From NCBI GenBank assembly GCA_963082975.1, contig OY720349.1:63982501-64046500 (forward strand): DNA of 64,000 bases, given 5' to 3'. The position numbers and the translations under genes are program-made. This DNA comes from Labia minor. Lineage: Eukaryota > Arthropoda > Insecta > Dermaptera > Spongiphoridae. The notes beneath the pieces were generated by a model. That model saw only the letters and a list, made by a program, of their open reading frames with translations, did not search any database and had not been told where the DNA came from. Positions within the stretch are counted from its first letter, which is position 1, and each line of letters starts with the position of its first letter. Positions 46,301 through 59,236 of this stretch are shown in pieces.

Positions 46301-46884
46301 AAATAAAGTGCTCCGAAACACTTTAAATTTTGACAGTGGCATACGGTGAAACTGTTCTGAGTAAAAAAAATGTTTACAAGTGGTACAAACTCTTCCAAGA
46401 TGGCCGGGAAGATGCCAATGACGAGCCTCGCTCTGGACGCCCAAGCTCACTGTTTTCTTCGGCGGTCAATAAACAGTATTATCTTGAAGTTATGCGCCGT
46501 TTGCGAGAAGCAATACGAAGAAAACGTCCAGAATTGTGGAAAAACAATCCATGGCTTTTGCATCACGATAATGCCCCTACTCACTCATCTTTGCTTGTGA
46601 GAGATTTTTTGGCCAAAAACAACACCACAATCATGCCTCAGCCACCATATTCACCGGATTTGGCTCCATGTGACTTTTTCTTGTTCCCAAAACTAAAGAG
46701 ACCTATGAAAGGAGGGAGATTTGCAACGATTGAGGAGATAAAGACTGAATCGCTGGAAGAGCTCAAGGCTATACCGAAAAGTGCTTATGAGAAGTGCTTT
46801 GAGAATTGGAAAAACCGTTGGCATAAGTGTATTGTATCTGAGGGGGATTACTTTGAAGGGGGCAACATAAATATTGATAAATAA
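46301..46884 (+). pseudogene. mariner D34D transposase (SETMAR/Mos1-like), internally deleted
   Basis: The frame from 46330 (a TTG, no ATG) to the stop at 46884 is open for 184 codons. It starts inside the HTH region (VAYGETVLSKKNVYKWYK), continues to EPRSGRPSS, then jumps to VNKQYYLEVMRRLREAIRRK. The central part with the second HTH and the first catalytic Asp is missing, and the join keeps the frame. WLLHHDNAP and LAPCDFFLFPK carry the second and third Asp, 34 residues apart (D34D). The end is complete (CIVSEGDYFEGGNINIDK). The N-terminus and left terminal repeat are lost. Homologous to the fragment at 2883-3192. Confidence 0.9.
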
Positions 46885-46904
46885 ATAAATATTTTTTCTT
46901 CTTT

Positions 46905-47954
46905 TCGAACATACCGAGCGAGATAATAAATAAAAATTTCAAGTTTTTATTAGTTCCTGGATATAATTATCAATAATGATGGTTCAGTTGAGGTTAAAGC
47001 TATGCCTTTGTTGTCAAACTTTAATGATTTATATTTTTCTAATCTGAGAGGTAATTAATCCCGGAGATATATATATTTACCCCGGCAATCACTCACGTGT
47101 AGCCCTGAGTAGTTCACCGAATATTATTCTGGTATTATATACTCAATATTCAATATTCATCCAACATCTATCAGACTCATTCTGAACATCCAGTCTCTTT
47201 TCATATATTAAATGTATTCATTCATATGTATTAATAATATGTAATATTATCTTTGTATTCCAGCCTAATTTTGTTAGATATTGAATTTTAAATTTCCTTA
47301 TTTTCTTTACTTCTTTTTAAAACATAATTCATATATATATATATATATATATATCATATCTTTTAAAATTGAATTTAAAAGTAAAATTAGAATTCAAGAA
47401 TTGAGATTAAGCTTTACTTAGTTTATAATATATATATATTGGAATTGAATTTATTTTTCATGTTTGAATAATACAATATGCAAAAATTCTTTTTTTTTTC
47501 AATTTGTATCATTTTTTTCTGTTATCGTTTTTCCTTTTTTGAAATCAATCAAATAATAATTTCAATACATTTTAAATGAGAAAAGAAAGATAAATAAAAC
47601 AACAATAATATCAACAATAACAACAACAACAATATTGAATTTAAATTGAATTTTCTCAAAAATAAAAACAAAATAAAAGAATACAATCATATTTTTGTAT
47701 TTTAAAAAATAAATTATTTAAAAAAAACAATTAAAATTTATATAAAATAACAGAGTGCAATGATTTTCTATTTCTATTTCTATTTTTTATATCTAATAAT
47801 AAATATATTAATTATTTTAAAATGTTTTATATTCTAAAATTTTAAAAATTCAAGTAGATTATGATACATTTTTGACACTCTTAATACCTAAATATTTATT
47901 TCAAAAGTATATCATTTATCAATTTATCTTTCTTTTATTCATATTTTTATAATT
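46905..47954. other. AT-rich non-coding sequence
   Basis: A TA repeat at 47331-47354 and an (AAC)-like tract near 47598-47632. No gene seen. Confidence 0.55.
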
Positions 47955-48897
47955 ATAACGTTTTTCTCAACTTCACTTGGCGTCTGTTCGCTCTTTTGAC
48001 AAATTGAAATCGATTTTTCATCGACTTTTTATTGAGATAGACTTTTGAAAATTTTTATAGAAATTACAATGGATCCCTAGAAGGTATATAAGAAATATAC
48101 TTGAATTATAATTAATTAATTGTAATTAATTAGCGATTAATTACTTTTAGTAACTAACTCCTTTTGTATTGCACCGATTAATTTTTTTCAACGGATTTTG
48201 AAACATAAATATTGATTTCAGGATAGATTTTCATTTTGAACGTACATATTTAAAAATATTTCATAGCATTAAAATTAATGATGAATTCTTATTAATCAGT
48301 TGAATCGCCAATGAGGAGGGGTTTCTTCCCCTCAGATGGTATAGAGAAAATATTTTTTTTTATACATAGTATTCGTTCCCGATAGAAAGGAAACAAAACA
48401 ATAGAATAACTTTTTTTTATGAGACAATATATATATATATATATTTATAAAAATATACATTTATATATATATTAATGTATATATTTATATATATATCCAT
48501 TTATAAAATCTCATATTAATAAAAATTATTTATTTATATTTATAATATAATAATTATTATTCAATAATAACATTTACTTAACATAAATGCATAAAATCAA
48601 TTTTGGAAGTTTAATATATTTTTTTGTTTTATTCAATTTGTAAATTTTTGTATAACTCTATCTTTTCTATTTCTCTTGTTATATTAAATAAATTTATCAT
48701 ATTAAAATTGCACTAAAAAGAATAAAATAATATAAATATAAATTTTTTTTATAAAATAACGTGTTTCCAATGGACTGAAAAGAATAAAATAATTTTTCTA
48801 TAAGCCTGACAAAGTTTATGGATGAATTGCTTCATATTCAACGAAAAGCTTTGGGCGTATTTAGTTCTATGCAATTAACTTCCTTTATAGAGCTATA

Positions 48898-48931
<34 letters not shown>

Positions 48932-48975
48932 TAAGATACATACCACACTAAAACACTTAATTAAGAAGTATCACT
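47955..48975 (-). mobile_element. LINE 3' end (second copy, 5'-truncated)
   Basis: The minus strand matches the LINE 3' region at 38882-39697 from FEEIV plus the stop, through the 3' UTR (GAGGGGAAGAAACCCCTCCT, AAATATTGATTTCAGGATAG) to AAGTGAAGTTGAGAAAAACG. It begins just before the end of the coding region, as expected of target-primed 5' truncation. Unlike the first copy it keeps about 95 bp (48805-48900, containing GACAAAGTTTATGGATGAAT) that also occur at 54245-54388, while the (CAGA)n tract is absent. Confidence 0.75.
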
Positions 48976-50965
48976 ATTTCTTCAAATATAATCAACCATT
49001 TTGGATATAAAAAATTCACATAAAAAAACTTCAAATTAAATAAATAAGTACTTAAATCACTATTTAATATAGGAAATATCATTTCAATATTTAAAAGTAA
49101 AATTTTTTTATACAGTAGTTCCAGTATGAAAAAAAATTAAATTAAATACTTTTATATTTGTACAAAAAAAGTAAAAGGAAAGTAAAGAAAAAGGAAGAAA
49201 AAAATAGACCATAAAGAAAATTATTAGTTTATATGATTAAAGAGTGTAAAATGTGCATAAGTTAGAAAATAAGAAAAGATCAAAATTAATTTTTTTTTAT
49301 TCACTGAAGAAAAGTTATTCGATATTTTATTAAATCTTAAAGTTTCTTAAATTTTTTTCTCAAGAAAAAAAAGAAAAGTTTTTCAATGAAAAGCAGAAAG
49401 AAAAAAAATAATTTTATCTAAGTAATTATGTCTTCATCAGACATTAATCTTTAATAAAAAAAAAAAGTGTAGAAGAAAACTACGTCGGTTGAACGTAAGG
49501 GTGGTCGGGTTCATTTTTGGATTAAATGCGGTAGGTTGACATCAAATCATCTGCAACCAACCAATGTCAGTCGTCCTTGAAATCCATGAACCATCGAGTC
49601 ATTCATTTTAAGAATCACGAAGGGAAAAATCATTCCGGTTAATTAATCACAAGGGTCACATGAGAGGGTGAAACCCTTCTAAAACATATTTAGTGAAATA
49701 CATATATATATGTACATATATTAATCGATTATGCCAAGAAACTAGATAAAATTAAATGAGTAATTAAAATATTATTAAAAAAAAAATACTTAAGTAGATT
49801 AATAGTAAATATTTATTTTTCTAATGTATTTATAAATATTTTTTTATTTCAATTTGTTGTTGTAAAAATTAAATACATCTACATATTATATAATTTCAAA
49901 TATACAATTGAAAATTCTATTATGTACACAAATTTAATTAATTTAATTATGTTAATATTTGTTTTTTAATCAAAATAGGATTTAATGTTTTCTATATATT
50001 CCTGAAATGTTTTTTTTTTACCATCATATTTATCTTATTTTCAATTAATTTTTTGTTTTTAATATTTTACATTTTAATTTCTATTGTATATTCAATATCA
50101 GAACAAACAAGTAAATGAGGACTGAGCAAACAGTCGATGACGAATTGTTCGAAACCAGATCTTTTGGAGTCGATCGTGCAGATCAAATCGAAGATTAGCT
50201 AAAAAAAAAAAAGATGAATCTCGCATGAATAAGAAAAATTATTATCCATCATACACAGTATGCATATCCCCTTCTGCAAATTATAAACACACATAAGTAT
50301 ATATTTTACTACGGATTATATTTTTATTAGATTGTTATGCACCCTAGTTTTAATAATTATTTTAACTCCTTTGTTAACCTATAATTTTATATCTATAATT
50401 TATATTGTTTTTAATTGCGCCCTTTTGTCCAATGATTAAAACGTCATGCCTGCTTTTGGATTTCAAGCAAAACTACTATGATATTTTGTTAATTATAAAA
50501 TAATAAGATTGAAATTGAGATGTGTGTGTTTCATGATTGAAACATTTGAAGAGATTTGGTTTTAAATGAACACAGAAAAATTAAATAAATCTGTATGTCT
50601 AAAAACAATAGAACTGAATTTATTAGCTGATTTAGCTTATTAGATACTTGAATGAGTTGGCCTCTTGGGGTGTTTCGCACATTTATCTTTAATGAGATCC
50701 AAAATCTAACAACGTGTTTTGTTTTAAACTTCCCCCAACTTCCGATATTTCACGATATTTAATGTTTTATATTAAGAGCCCATTTTTCTTTCCTACATGT
50801 CCTCAATGATTGCATGTTGATTTAATCTTCTTAAATATATATAAAAAAATTCCTAGACAAGATTTAAACTAAAATATATATTTTTAATTCTCTATCTAAT
50901 ATATTGCGTTTGGATGCATAAAATATTAAATGAAACTATCTTGCACTTTCGTGTCCAAATTTCTG
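48976..50965. other. AT-rich sequence with two complex patches
   Basis: A GC-richer patch at 49480-49690 (CTACGTCGGTTGAACGTAAG, GGGTCACATGAGAGGGTG) and one at 50130-50230 (GTCGATGACGAATTG, GGAGTCGATCGTGCAGATC) have no recognised coding motif. The rest is plain AT-rich DNA. Confidence 0.45.
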
Positions 50966-51604
50966 TTTTTACCGACCGACGATAGTAAGGGAGGTATTGT
51001 TTTCACACCAAATTTCACATGTGGAGATTTTTACATATCTCCACGAATCATGCATTTTCTAAACAGAAAAAAGTATTTTTAACATGATGTCTGTCCGTCC
51101 GTCTGTCCGTCTGTCCGTCCGTATAGATGTGTACAGCCTGAACGGCTCAACCGATTTTGATGAAATTTGGTATATTTACTTAATGCATCAGTGGGATGAA
51201 TTGATCAACTTTTGGTGTATATCCGGAAACCGGAAGTGGTAGTATTAGCGATCGACGATAGGAAGGAAAGGGTTATTTTCACACCAAATTTCACATGAGG
51301 AGATTTTTTTATATATCACCACGAATCATGCACTTTCTATTGGTTTTATCCTCGAGAAAAATCATATTTATTAGTTTTTACTTGATTTAAAATTATATGA
51401 CGTCATCAAGCCATTCATGACGTCACAGCCTGGTCTTACATATATATTATAAATAAAATAAAATTAAAAATATTTATGTTATATTCATATTTGTTTTTTA
51501 TTACATTAATAGATATATTAAAATTATTTGAAATTGTTTCTGTAGCTGGAAATTAATTTTTCAAACCGTCGGTCGGTTCGGACCTGGCCACAGGTCAACT
51601 TATT
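50966..51604 (+). mobile_element. HINE-like element, family A (tandem pair, first)
   Basis: Full-length copy with a long (GTCY)n tract (51091-51122). It shares TTTTCTAAACAGAAAA with the copy at 52101, where other copies have CTTAACAG, and the same GTCY pattern, so the two are close relatives. It is 497 bp from the next copy in the same orientation. The TGACGTCA pair is intact (51398-51425), as is the terminal GACCTG-GCCA-CAGGTC stem. Confidence 0.85.
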
Positions 51605-52100
51605 TTATTTGATTATAATTTATTTATTTTTAATCTTTTTGATTTTTGTTATTATAAACTTTATATTTGCTTAGATTTTGATATCAATATTCATTTAGAA
51701 AAAAATTAAATGGCCCATTAATTTTTTCTTCCTTCCCCACTTGACACATTTATTCTTCTAATAAATTCCTCTGCCTTTTATTGTATACATATATATTCAG
51801 TTAATTTTTTTAAATATTTATCGAGTTCACATGCAAATGGCGTTGTTGTCCTTGCAAATATTATTTTTCTTTCATGCAATATTATATATATATAATAGAA
51901 GGAGAGAAAGAGAAAGATATAAGGGCTGAGAAATGTGAAAACCAAACTTAAAACATATTTGAATTTTAATAATAAATCCCATAAATTTTTTCTAATAAAA
52001 TAATTTGTTATCTTGTAAAAATAATCAAATAGATTTTAAAGAATATAGAATTCATAGACTCACTTCTGGTATTTTTACTAGTAAAAATATTCATTAATAA
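51605..52100. other. AT-rich spacer between two family A copies
   Basis: No gene or repeat recognised. Confidence 0.55.
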
Positions 52101-52742
52101 TTTTTACCGACCGACGATAGTAAGGGAGGTATTGTTTTCACACCAAATTTCACATGTGGAGATTTTTACATATCTCCACGAATCATGCATTTTCTAAACA
52201 GAAAAAAGTATTTTTAGCATGATGTCTGTCCGTCCGTCTGTCCGTCTGTCCGTCCGTATCGATGTGTACAGCCTGAACGGCTCAACCGATTTTGATGAAA
52301 TTTGGTATATTTACTTAATGCATCAGTGGGATGAATTGATCAACTTTTGGTGCAATTCCGGAAACCGGAAGTGGTAGTATTAGCGATCGACGATAGGAAG
52401 GAAAGGGTTATTTTCACACCAAAGGAGATTTTTTTATATATCACCACGAATCATGCACTTTGTATTGGTTTTATCCTCGAGAAAAATCATATTTATTAGT
52501 TTTTTCTTGATTTAAAATTATATGACGTCATCCAGCCATTCATGACGTCACAGCCTGGTCTTGCATATATATTATAAATAAAATAAAATTAAAAATGTTT
52601 ATATTTATTATTTATGTATCCATATCTGTTTTTTATTACATTAATAGATATATTAAAATTATTTGAAATTGTTTCTGTAGCTGGAAATTAATTTATTTCA
52701 AACAGTCGGTCGGTTCGGACCTGGTCACAGGTCAACTTATTG
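52101..52742 (+). mobile_element. HINE-like element, family A (tandem pair, second)
   Basis: Full-length. The 5' half is almost identical to the copy at 50966. The 3' half (GCATATATATTATAAATAAA, TTTATGTATCCATATCTG) instead matches the copies at 31688 and 1732. In module 2 the AATTTCACATGA segment is deleted. The terminal stem is altered (GACCTGGTCACAGGTC). This mosaic points to gene conversion or to distinct source copies. Confidence 0.85.
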
Positions 52743-54244
52743 ATTATGGATATAGATATTAGATTAAATAACAATTTAGTATTATGAAGAAGATATCACT
52801 TTAGAAATTTTAAGCTCATCCCTTATTTACTTTAAATAAACCAAATTTTAATAATTATTTTTAATTATTATTTATATAGAATATTTCAACTGCGGAATTA
52901 CATCTTCTGAGTTAAATATCACATAGACACAATTTGTTCATTCTCATTTAAAATCGATTTGTTTTTTTTTATTAAATAAAAGTATACACAATTTTTTATT
53001 TTTATTTATAAGATTCTAATTTGTTACTATCTCATATATTCACTTTTATTCAATCAATATTCCAATCTTACTAACTTACCCGGTCATCATCTTCATATTA
53101 GATTTACAAAATTTTCAACATTTTTTTTCTTTTAATCTCTGTCATATTTCATCACTTCAATCACAATCAAGAATATAAGAGATTTAAGTTTTGAAATTGA
53201 TTTTATTTAAAAAAAATAAATAAATATGATTTATAAAAATATTTATTTTTTTATATTTGTCTGCAATCAAGATTACATGTCACAAAGTTTTGTTTCGATT
53301 TGTAACGTTCCATTATGATTTTTGTTATTAATCAGATGATATTATCATGAACCAACTGTGAACATGGAATAAACTATACTTGATGAAGACATTTATAATG
53401 AGATATCTGTAAAGTATTTCATTTAATCTAAATGATTTATTTTCTTCCACTGTACTTATACAGAAAAAAGACATTAATTTCTTTCCACTTAAAAAAGTAT
53501 ATCTTATCTAAATATGTTTATTTGTTTAAATTTATATATATATATATGTGTGTGTGTGTGTATCTAGTAGTAGTATAGCAACATCTCTCTGGTGAATCAT
53601 AAATTAAGGTACGTTGGCAATTAGATAATGAAAGGAGTTTCTTACCAACATCGTCTTTAGATCAAATAATATAATTATTAGTAAATTCTAAAGACAATTT
53701 ATTAGGTTCATTAATAATGATACTTTAATATCTTATTTAAAATATTAAATTCAAAATAAATGAGTATTTTTTTATTTTTTAAAAAATTGAAACAAAAATC
53801 AAAAAAATAGACTTCACTTATTTATCTGATTTTAAATCGAACTCCTCTTTCTGACTTTATAGGCATAATTAACCTTTTAAATAGTAACAGTAAATACACA
53901 TTTAATGGAGTTTAAATAATTTATTAGAAACTTTAAAAAAAATGAAATGGATTAGTCAAATAAAATGAATTGTTTATTAGATTAAATCTAGATAGAATAG
54001 AGCAACAACTTTTTGATATATATGTATGTATTATACCTTTGTATTATAAAATATTAGAAAATTAAACTCTAAAGCTGTTAAAATATAAATATATAATCTG
54101 ATAATATTTATGGAATTAAATTTGTCGTGAAGTAAAGTTTAAAATATTTATTCATAAAATTTATAAATTAAGTATTAAATAAAAAAAATATATATTATTT
54201 TATTTCTTGGTTTGTAAAATGATTATTAATGTAATACCATTTCT
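52743..54244. other. AT-rich non-coding sequence
   Basis: TA/TG repeat at 53535-53562. No gene seen. Confidence 0.55.
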
Positions 54245-54388
54245 TAAAAAATATAAATATAAAAACAAAAATTTATAAAATAACGTTTTTCCAATGGACT
54301 AAAATGAATAAAATAATTTTTCTTTAAGCTTGACAAAGTTTATGGATGAATTGCTTCATATTCAACGAAAAACGTTGGGCGCATTTGT
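54245..54388 (-). mobile_element. LINE 3' UTR fragment (third copy)
   Basis: It matches 48725-48860 of the LINE copy at 47955-48975 in the same orientation, including TTTTTCCAATGGACT and TGGATGAATTGCTTCATATT. Only this about 145-bp piece is present, with no adjoining coding part. Confidence 0.65.
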
Positions 54389-56863
54389 ATATATTGTATG
54401 TATTGTATATATAATATATTTCTTTTAATATATAGTCTAATTTACAAATTAGAAATCACCATAAAATTGATTATTTATTTAAAATTTATAAAATAAATAT
54501 AAAAATTAAATTTTTCATTATATTATATATGTATATCTAAAGGTTTATACACAGTATGTTTAAAAAGGATAAAATATTTATTTGCTTTTAAATGGTTGGT
54601 TTAATAAATTAAGCACCGCGTCGAATATTAAGAAAATCATTTCGGCCCCTTTCAAATTTAATTTACAGTATAGGCCGTGTTTTCTTTTCCAAATGATTTT
54701 TTCATCTCAATCCTCTATTGAAATTATTATTAGTTGTCCGCTTTCATCGGCATACGGTGACTACTTGTAATTTAACATCTGGGCGGTAATTTGTGGTTAA
54801 ATATTAATCAATTAACCTAGAACATGTTTTACCTTCGAACAGGATATTTTTTTTTTATATCTTTCTCTTTCGCTCTACAACGACTTCAATAATGAATAAT
54901 GTTCTTCCAGCCTAGAAGGACTGTTTTAATAACGAACCATGCTTGGAGGTATGGAAAGGGATGTGTGCTACCCTCTACCCCCCTTAAAATGAGATGGGGA
55001 TGGAAAGAGAGAGAGAGAAATTAATAGCCAGTCTCGGTATATCTCTACCCATATTTTGTATTTTAATTACTGTCTTCACGCACATCTGGCTCTTTTTGAG
55101 GTCCTCCCATCTCACATAGACAAACACAGGCACACATTCCATCATACTCATTCTTTGATCGATCAGAAGAAAAATAATGAACCCTTATACAAATTTTGTT
55201 TTTATAGAGCCTTTAGCCAATATTCATTAAGAGAAGGGAGAAAATGCAGCTGTGTATACCTGGATGAATAAAACAAAGATATCTAATAGGTTTAATATTG
55301 ATGGAAAATTATCGCTACGAAAATTGAATCTCTCTAAAGATTTAGAATAAAATTCCTTTATTAAGATGCTTTCCATTTGATACTGTTTAATTTATTCCTT
55401 TATTATCAGGATATATTACATTTAACTTAATATTTCAATGAAACTATACTGAAATAACGGAGACTATTCTTATCTATGGAGATTAATTTTTAATTTCAAA
55501 GTATAATCTTTGACTGATGATTATTTCTCATACAAAATTAGAATTTAATAATAAAAAAAATGAGAACATCTTATTTTACATTTTACATGTTTTATTTTTT
55601 ATTTTTTTATTTTATATTGTTTTATATTGAAATAAACAGTTGTTTAAATAATTTTCGAAATTTATTTTAAAAATCGATTATTTTCTTTTTTATAACATGT
55701 TTTGTTTTCTTAATATAGGAAAGTTTGTTACAAATGTACATTTGAGAGAATATCTCTCTATTAATTTTCAGTTTTTAATTTAGATTCTCTTTCCAATTTA
55801 TTTGTACTAAATTTTACTTTTAATTGCATAAGTATATTATATTTAAGAAATTTCATTTTGTCACGATTAAATTATGTGAATACACAATTCGTATTATTTT
55901 TTGTTTGTTATATTCATTTAATTTATTAAAATTTTCTATGCCTATATTTTTTATAATTTTTTTTTTTTTTTGAAACACAATTTCAAATGTAATAGAATAT
56001 CTCTTGTTTAGAAAATATACAACATTATAAAAGTTAAAATATTTGATTGAACCTTTCAACAATTTTATATCATTATATTTGCAAATAAAACGAAATCAAT
56101 GTTTGATATTTGATTATAAGATTGTCTTGAAATTTTAGAACATCATATAGTTTGGATTTTTTTTTATTTTATTTTTTTTTTTCAATTATTTTTTTATTTT
56201 TTTTACTTTTCTTTTCAATACAAATATTATTTTAAATATTCTTGTTTTTCACATTAAAGTTTTATTTGCTTCCATTTCACTAAATTATTACCTAAAAATA
56301 ACAATTCCTTTTTAATTGGTCTTGTTTTCATGTTTTTCTTTATATTCATTTTTTAAATAATAAAATACCATTTTTTTAAATATTTAGTATGATGTTTATG
56401 TTTTTAATAGAATATTAACATTGGTTTTCTTGAAGATCTGTGAAATTTATTTCAATAGTTTTTTTGTTATATTATAAGTATATATGCATATTTTGTCTTT
56501 ATTTAATTTTATTATATTCTTAAATAACTTTTTATGTGATTATATGTAAGAGTATAATAAATTTTTTATTATTAAATTTAAAATTTATTTTAATTTAATA
56601 TTTGAATTGAATTTATTTCAATTTACTAAATTATAAACATATTCACAAAAAACTAAAAAAAAATGTTAAATATATTAGGTATTCTAGTGTGCAACTATGA
56701 TTAAATAATTTCATTTATTTACAATTTTAATATTTCTACCTATAAAGAAATAACAAAAAAACCAATAATTTGGTTACAATTTTTAAAATATACAATTTTG
56801 AAAAGTTCAAGTGAATAATGATAATGTTATTTTAAATAAATTTTTTTTTTATAAATATAATTA
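54389..56863. other. AT-rich non-coding sequence
   Basis: No supported gene. The frames at 54582-54770 and 55056-55271 lie in slightly GC-richer DNA but show no motif. Poly-T-rich DNA dominates 55900-56220. Confidence 0.5.
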
Positions 56864-56898
56864 TTACCCACCGACGATAGGAAGGGAAGGTATTGTTA
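56864..56898 (+). mobile_element. family A HINE 5'-end stub
   Basis: ACCCACCGACGATAGGAAGG followed by GAAGGTATTGTT matches only the first about 35 bp of family A. The rest is absent. It is either a heavily deleted copy or an abortive insertion. Confidence 0.55.
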
Positions 56899-58429
56899 TT
56901 TAAAGTTTTCTATTATTTTCACAGCATAAAATCACACCTAACACCTTTACAAAATTGTTTATATAAATTATATATAAATTTAATTAATTTTAGAACAAGA
57001 ATTAAGCAAATTTAGTGGCAAATTAAGTTTTTACCACAAATCAATAAGGGTATACCTATCCCTTATAGAAGAGGAAATTCAAATCAATTTATTATGTAGT
57101 TAGGAAATATCTTTGAGTCTGCACCTCAACTGCAATCGATTTAATTATAGTATATATGACTAGTAATCACAATTTAAGACAAATATTAAATATAAAATTT
57201 TTTTATTTTTTTTGAGATGCCAATTTACGTTACTGATGTCATAATAAATATAAAATATTTTAAAAGTATAATTGAAAAAAAACAAACAAGTAAATATAAA
57301 TAATATATTTTAGTATATAAGATTAATATTATTATAATGATTACATGATGCTCTGAATAATATGGAGTAAAATTAGAATTTTAATCCCATAAAAACATGA
57401 TTTAATCTCCAAAAGTTTGTTGGAGATAATTGAGAATATATCTTTAATTGGTTTAATATAATACCAATAATATTTAATATTACCTATTCTGATAGAACTG
57501 TTACGCGTTCTTTGAAACTACGCTAATGCCTACCCTATAAAAATTCAATTTATGCTAATTATTTTTTTATATAAAATAATATCAATTATAGAACTTTAAT
57601 ATAATGATTTATAATAATAATAATTTAAAATGATTAGAATGATAGATTAATTCGATAGAGATCAAATAATTACTAAGTGCCTACTTTGTTTTTAGGTCAA
57701 AACAAGAATAAAGAATAGTTAAAACAATGACGATGTTAGTAATTAGTTATAAATGTACTTTTGAAAATACACCGAGGGTTTTCAAATCGTAATTACAAAG
57801 ATAAAAGGGTTATAAGTAGAAATTCAATTAAAAGATGAAGAGATCTTCAAAATCGGTAATTAAAAAGAAGTTATATTTTGAATGACTAATATGTTTATCT
57901 GTTCAGCTTAAATCTATATCGCTTTTATGGAATGATCACTCGTAAATTTAACTTTCTTTGTACATACATAGTTTTTAACTGGTAAATAATAAAGTATAAC
58001 ACTATTCCAATAAATTAATAAATTATATTAATGATTTATAAAAAGGAACATAAAGGTATTAATGATTATCTGTTATATTTTAATTATATTATACTAAAAA
58101 AAATTTTTTTTATTTTATTGCTAACTTGAACATATTATTGTACTCTCTTAGGAATTCGCTCATGTGAACTTTGAAAACCAATGAATTTTATTATTAGATA
58201 TTTTTTTTTTATTCTTTAAATTTGTTTACAATTATTTTAAGTCTGTAACAAAATTAAAAAAAAAACAAATTATAAATATACAGCCAAACAAAAAAATATA
58301 AAGTGAATTTGGCTGATAGAATTTTAAACTCATGTTAAAACAAATTCAGACTTGTTATCAAATCTTTGTAATGATAAACATAAACATTATATTTGTATAT
58401 TATTATTTGTATTATAATAAAGAACATTT
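56899..58429. other. AT-rich non-coding sequence
   Basis: No gene or repeat family recognised. Confidence 0.55.
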
Positions 58430-58493
58430 TAATTGTTAATCAAATATGAAGTATGTGTGTGATTGCAAGAAAGAATTTTAAATTAGTCTACGA
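58430..58493 (+). pseudogene. LINE fragment, upstream side of the hAT insertion
   Basis: Ends at GTCTACGA, the left target duplication of the hAT element. One frame reads IARKNFKLVYE and continues in the same frame after the hAT element as LVYEMSSNFEFEKVD. This suggests it is the interrupted upstream part of the LINE at 62072-62550. The left limit is approximate. Confidence 0.5.
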
Positions 58494-58887
58494 CAGGTGT
58501 GGCCAAACTTTTAGCTTTTAGGGGCTACTTTTTCAATAAAATATAGTCTGCGGTCGACTATGGATATGGACAAATAATTTTAAAATTTTAGAAGATAATT
58601 AAAGAAGTCATTATATCGCCGATTTAAATTGCAAACCTCCACTTTTGGTCAAAAATTACATTTTCACACTATTAGAAAGAGAAAAACACCTTACATTGGT
58701 TATGAAACACCGCTATTATGCACCTATTTAATTGAAATCACGTGACAAGCAAAAAATTTATGCGTTTTAAGAAAGTTGTGCAAAATAGGCTGAATATGAG
58801 TTAGCAGGTTTGCAATCTAAGCCGCCAATATATTTTTTATTTTATGAATTCTAACAATATTTATTAAAATTTAAAAAAAAAACAATG

Positions 58888-59175
58888 TCAAAAAATAAAT
58901 ACGAACAAAACAAATTTTAAGCATACAATTTTTATTTGGATGAAACCTGGCAGAGCAGCAAGTTTCTCAAAATTTGGCTCATATGAACTTAAAGCAATTC
59001 TTAAGCATGACTCTAAATGTAGATCCGTTATTTGCGATCGCTGTTTTGTTTTGATCGCATTCATATAAGAAAATGCGGATTCACATAAATATGTGGAGCC
59101 AAAGAAGGAGTTGAAACGAGCAACCATTGTCCAAATATTTGGATATTTATCTTTGCTTATTGGTTTCCAAAATCT
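58888..59175 (-). pseudogene. hAT transposase C-terminal (hATC dimerisation) fragment
   Basis: The minus strand reads KPISKDKYPNIWTMVARF and then FGSTYLCESAFSYMNAIKTK, QITDLHLESCLRIALSSYEP and NFEKLA. The Tyr/Leu-CESAFS-MN-K pattern and HLE-CLR-A-S-Y-P are the dimerisation region of hAT transposases of the GTF2IRD2/ZBED5-like kind found in many animals. The zinc finger and the catalytic part are not visible. The orientation places the C-terminus near the left terminal repeat, as expected for this element. A family C HINE sits just upstream of it. Confidence 0.8.
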
Positions 59176-59236
59176 ATTTATTATGTAATAAATAAATATA
59201 TTTTATATTTATATTATTTTTGAGCAACGAATAAAA

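Noticed and set aside
54582..55271. Frames at 54582-54770 and 55056-55271
   Set aside because: Short, no recognised domain and no convincing splice sites around them.
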